Source of the DNA: Flectonema sp. DT1601
Taxonomy: Eukaryota > Euglenozoa > Diplonemea > Diplonemida > Diplonemidae
Assembly (NCBI GenBank): GCA_964019425.1
Contig: OZ025812.1
Span: forward strand, 883,027-947,026
DNA: 64,000 nucleotides
Reading direction: 5' to 3'
The translations under genes and the position numbers were made by a program. The notes beneath the pieces were generated by a model, which saw only the letters and a list, made by a program, of their open reading frames with translations, was not told where the DNA came from and ran no database searches. Each line of letters opens with the position of its first letter. The stretch's first letter is position 1. Of the stretch, positions 63,801-64,000 are shown in pieces.

Positions 63801-64000
63801 ACCGATGTTGAGATAAAGTTAAAAACTCAACAAGAATCTCATGAAAGTTCTTTGAGTGATTTGATATTACAACACGAGTCTGCTATTAACTTACTCAAAG
63901 ACAATCACGTCACTGAACTACAACAATCAAGTGAAAACTTATCAACAGAGTTAACAACCACTAAATCATCTCTAAATGACGCCAATACAACTATCGAACA
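60885..64000 (+). CDS. LRR plus long coiled-coil protein (3' end outside window)
   Basis: Exons 60885-63392, 63459-63617 and 63675 onward; the gene continues past the window. The start is MAFVFRSWGSGNKIIKKL; a T tract ends in acag at 60841. Residues about 20-215 are RNI/NLRC-type leucine-rich repeats (ERLTLTRISLETRSVVAILR; VKRLSLSGNPVTDIQAARII; SLILLSLTHNNLQTVFIESL). From about 220 onward the protein is coiled coil rich in Glu, Lys, Gln and Leu, with a Ser-rich break near 370-430. Both introns (66 and 57 bases) interrupt between codons and each downstream exon begins with CTT. A large scaffold, possibly basal-body, flagellar or cytoskeletal; not proven. Confidence 0.88.

Overview
The window is nuclear DNA of a unicellular eukaryote, probably flagellated. 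Bacterial gene layout is absent. There are GT-AG introns, CaaX prenylation motifs, a type II membrane glycosyltransferase, and BTB, MORN, ankyrin and kinase proteins. All 24 genes I can support lie on the + strand. Between them are A/T-rich gaps full of long T and A homopolymers. A pyrimidine-rich stretch ending in AG sits just upstream of most start codons. This layout recalls directional gene clusters with spliced-leader trans-splicing, as in Euglenozoa. The conventional cis-introns (GTATGT/GTTTGT...CAG) argue against a typical kinetoplastid and would fit a diplonemid-like or other trans-splicing lineage. The lineage is inference; no rRNA, tRNA or spliced-leader gene was found to settle it.

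Layout. 1-5.1 kb: two tandem copies of a gene for a secreted Cys-rich protein, the first cut by the window edge. 5.1-12 kb: a BTB(T1)/beta-helix protein, a basic unknown protein, and an acylated EF-hand/protein kinase with a small 3' exon. 14-23.5 kb: four VWA-domain proteins, each ending in a different CaaX box (CVIA, CVIL, CAIC, CTVM), in wide gaps with shared repeats. 26-32.5 kb: a BspA-type LRR protein, an ankyrin/coiled-coil/PDZ protein and a ubiquitin-like protein. 32.5-36.4 kb: a gene-free gap. 36.4-51.5 kb: an SQP-repeat zinc-ribbon protein, a small coiled-coil protein, a GT61-like glycosyltransferase, a large ankyrin protein, and a mucin-like transmembrane protein. 52-64 kb: a denser block with more introns, holding coiled-coil, MORN, unknown, small membrane, ankyrin, possible oxygenase-fold, and LRR/coiled-coil genes; the last runs off the window.

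No housekeeping pathway is evident. The content is mostly adaptor, scaffold and membrane-attached signalling proteins. The best candidate for something undescribed is the tandem VWA-CaaX family. Its members alternate between two subtypes, suggesting duplication of a two-gene unit. The gaps also hold short interspersed elements: a ~250 bp element in three copies and a ~91 bp hairpin element whose empty site is preserved elsewhere in the window. I saw no virus-like element and no CRISPR array.
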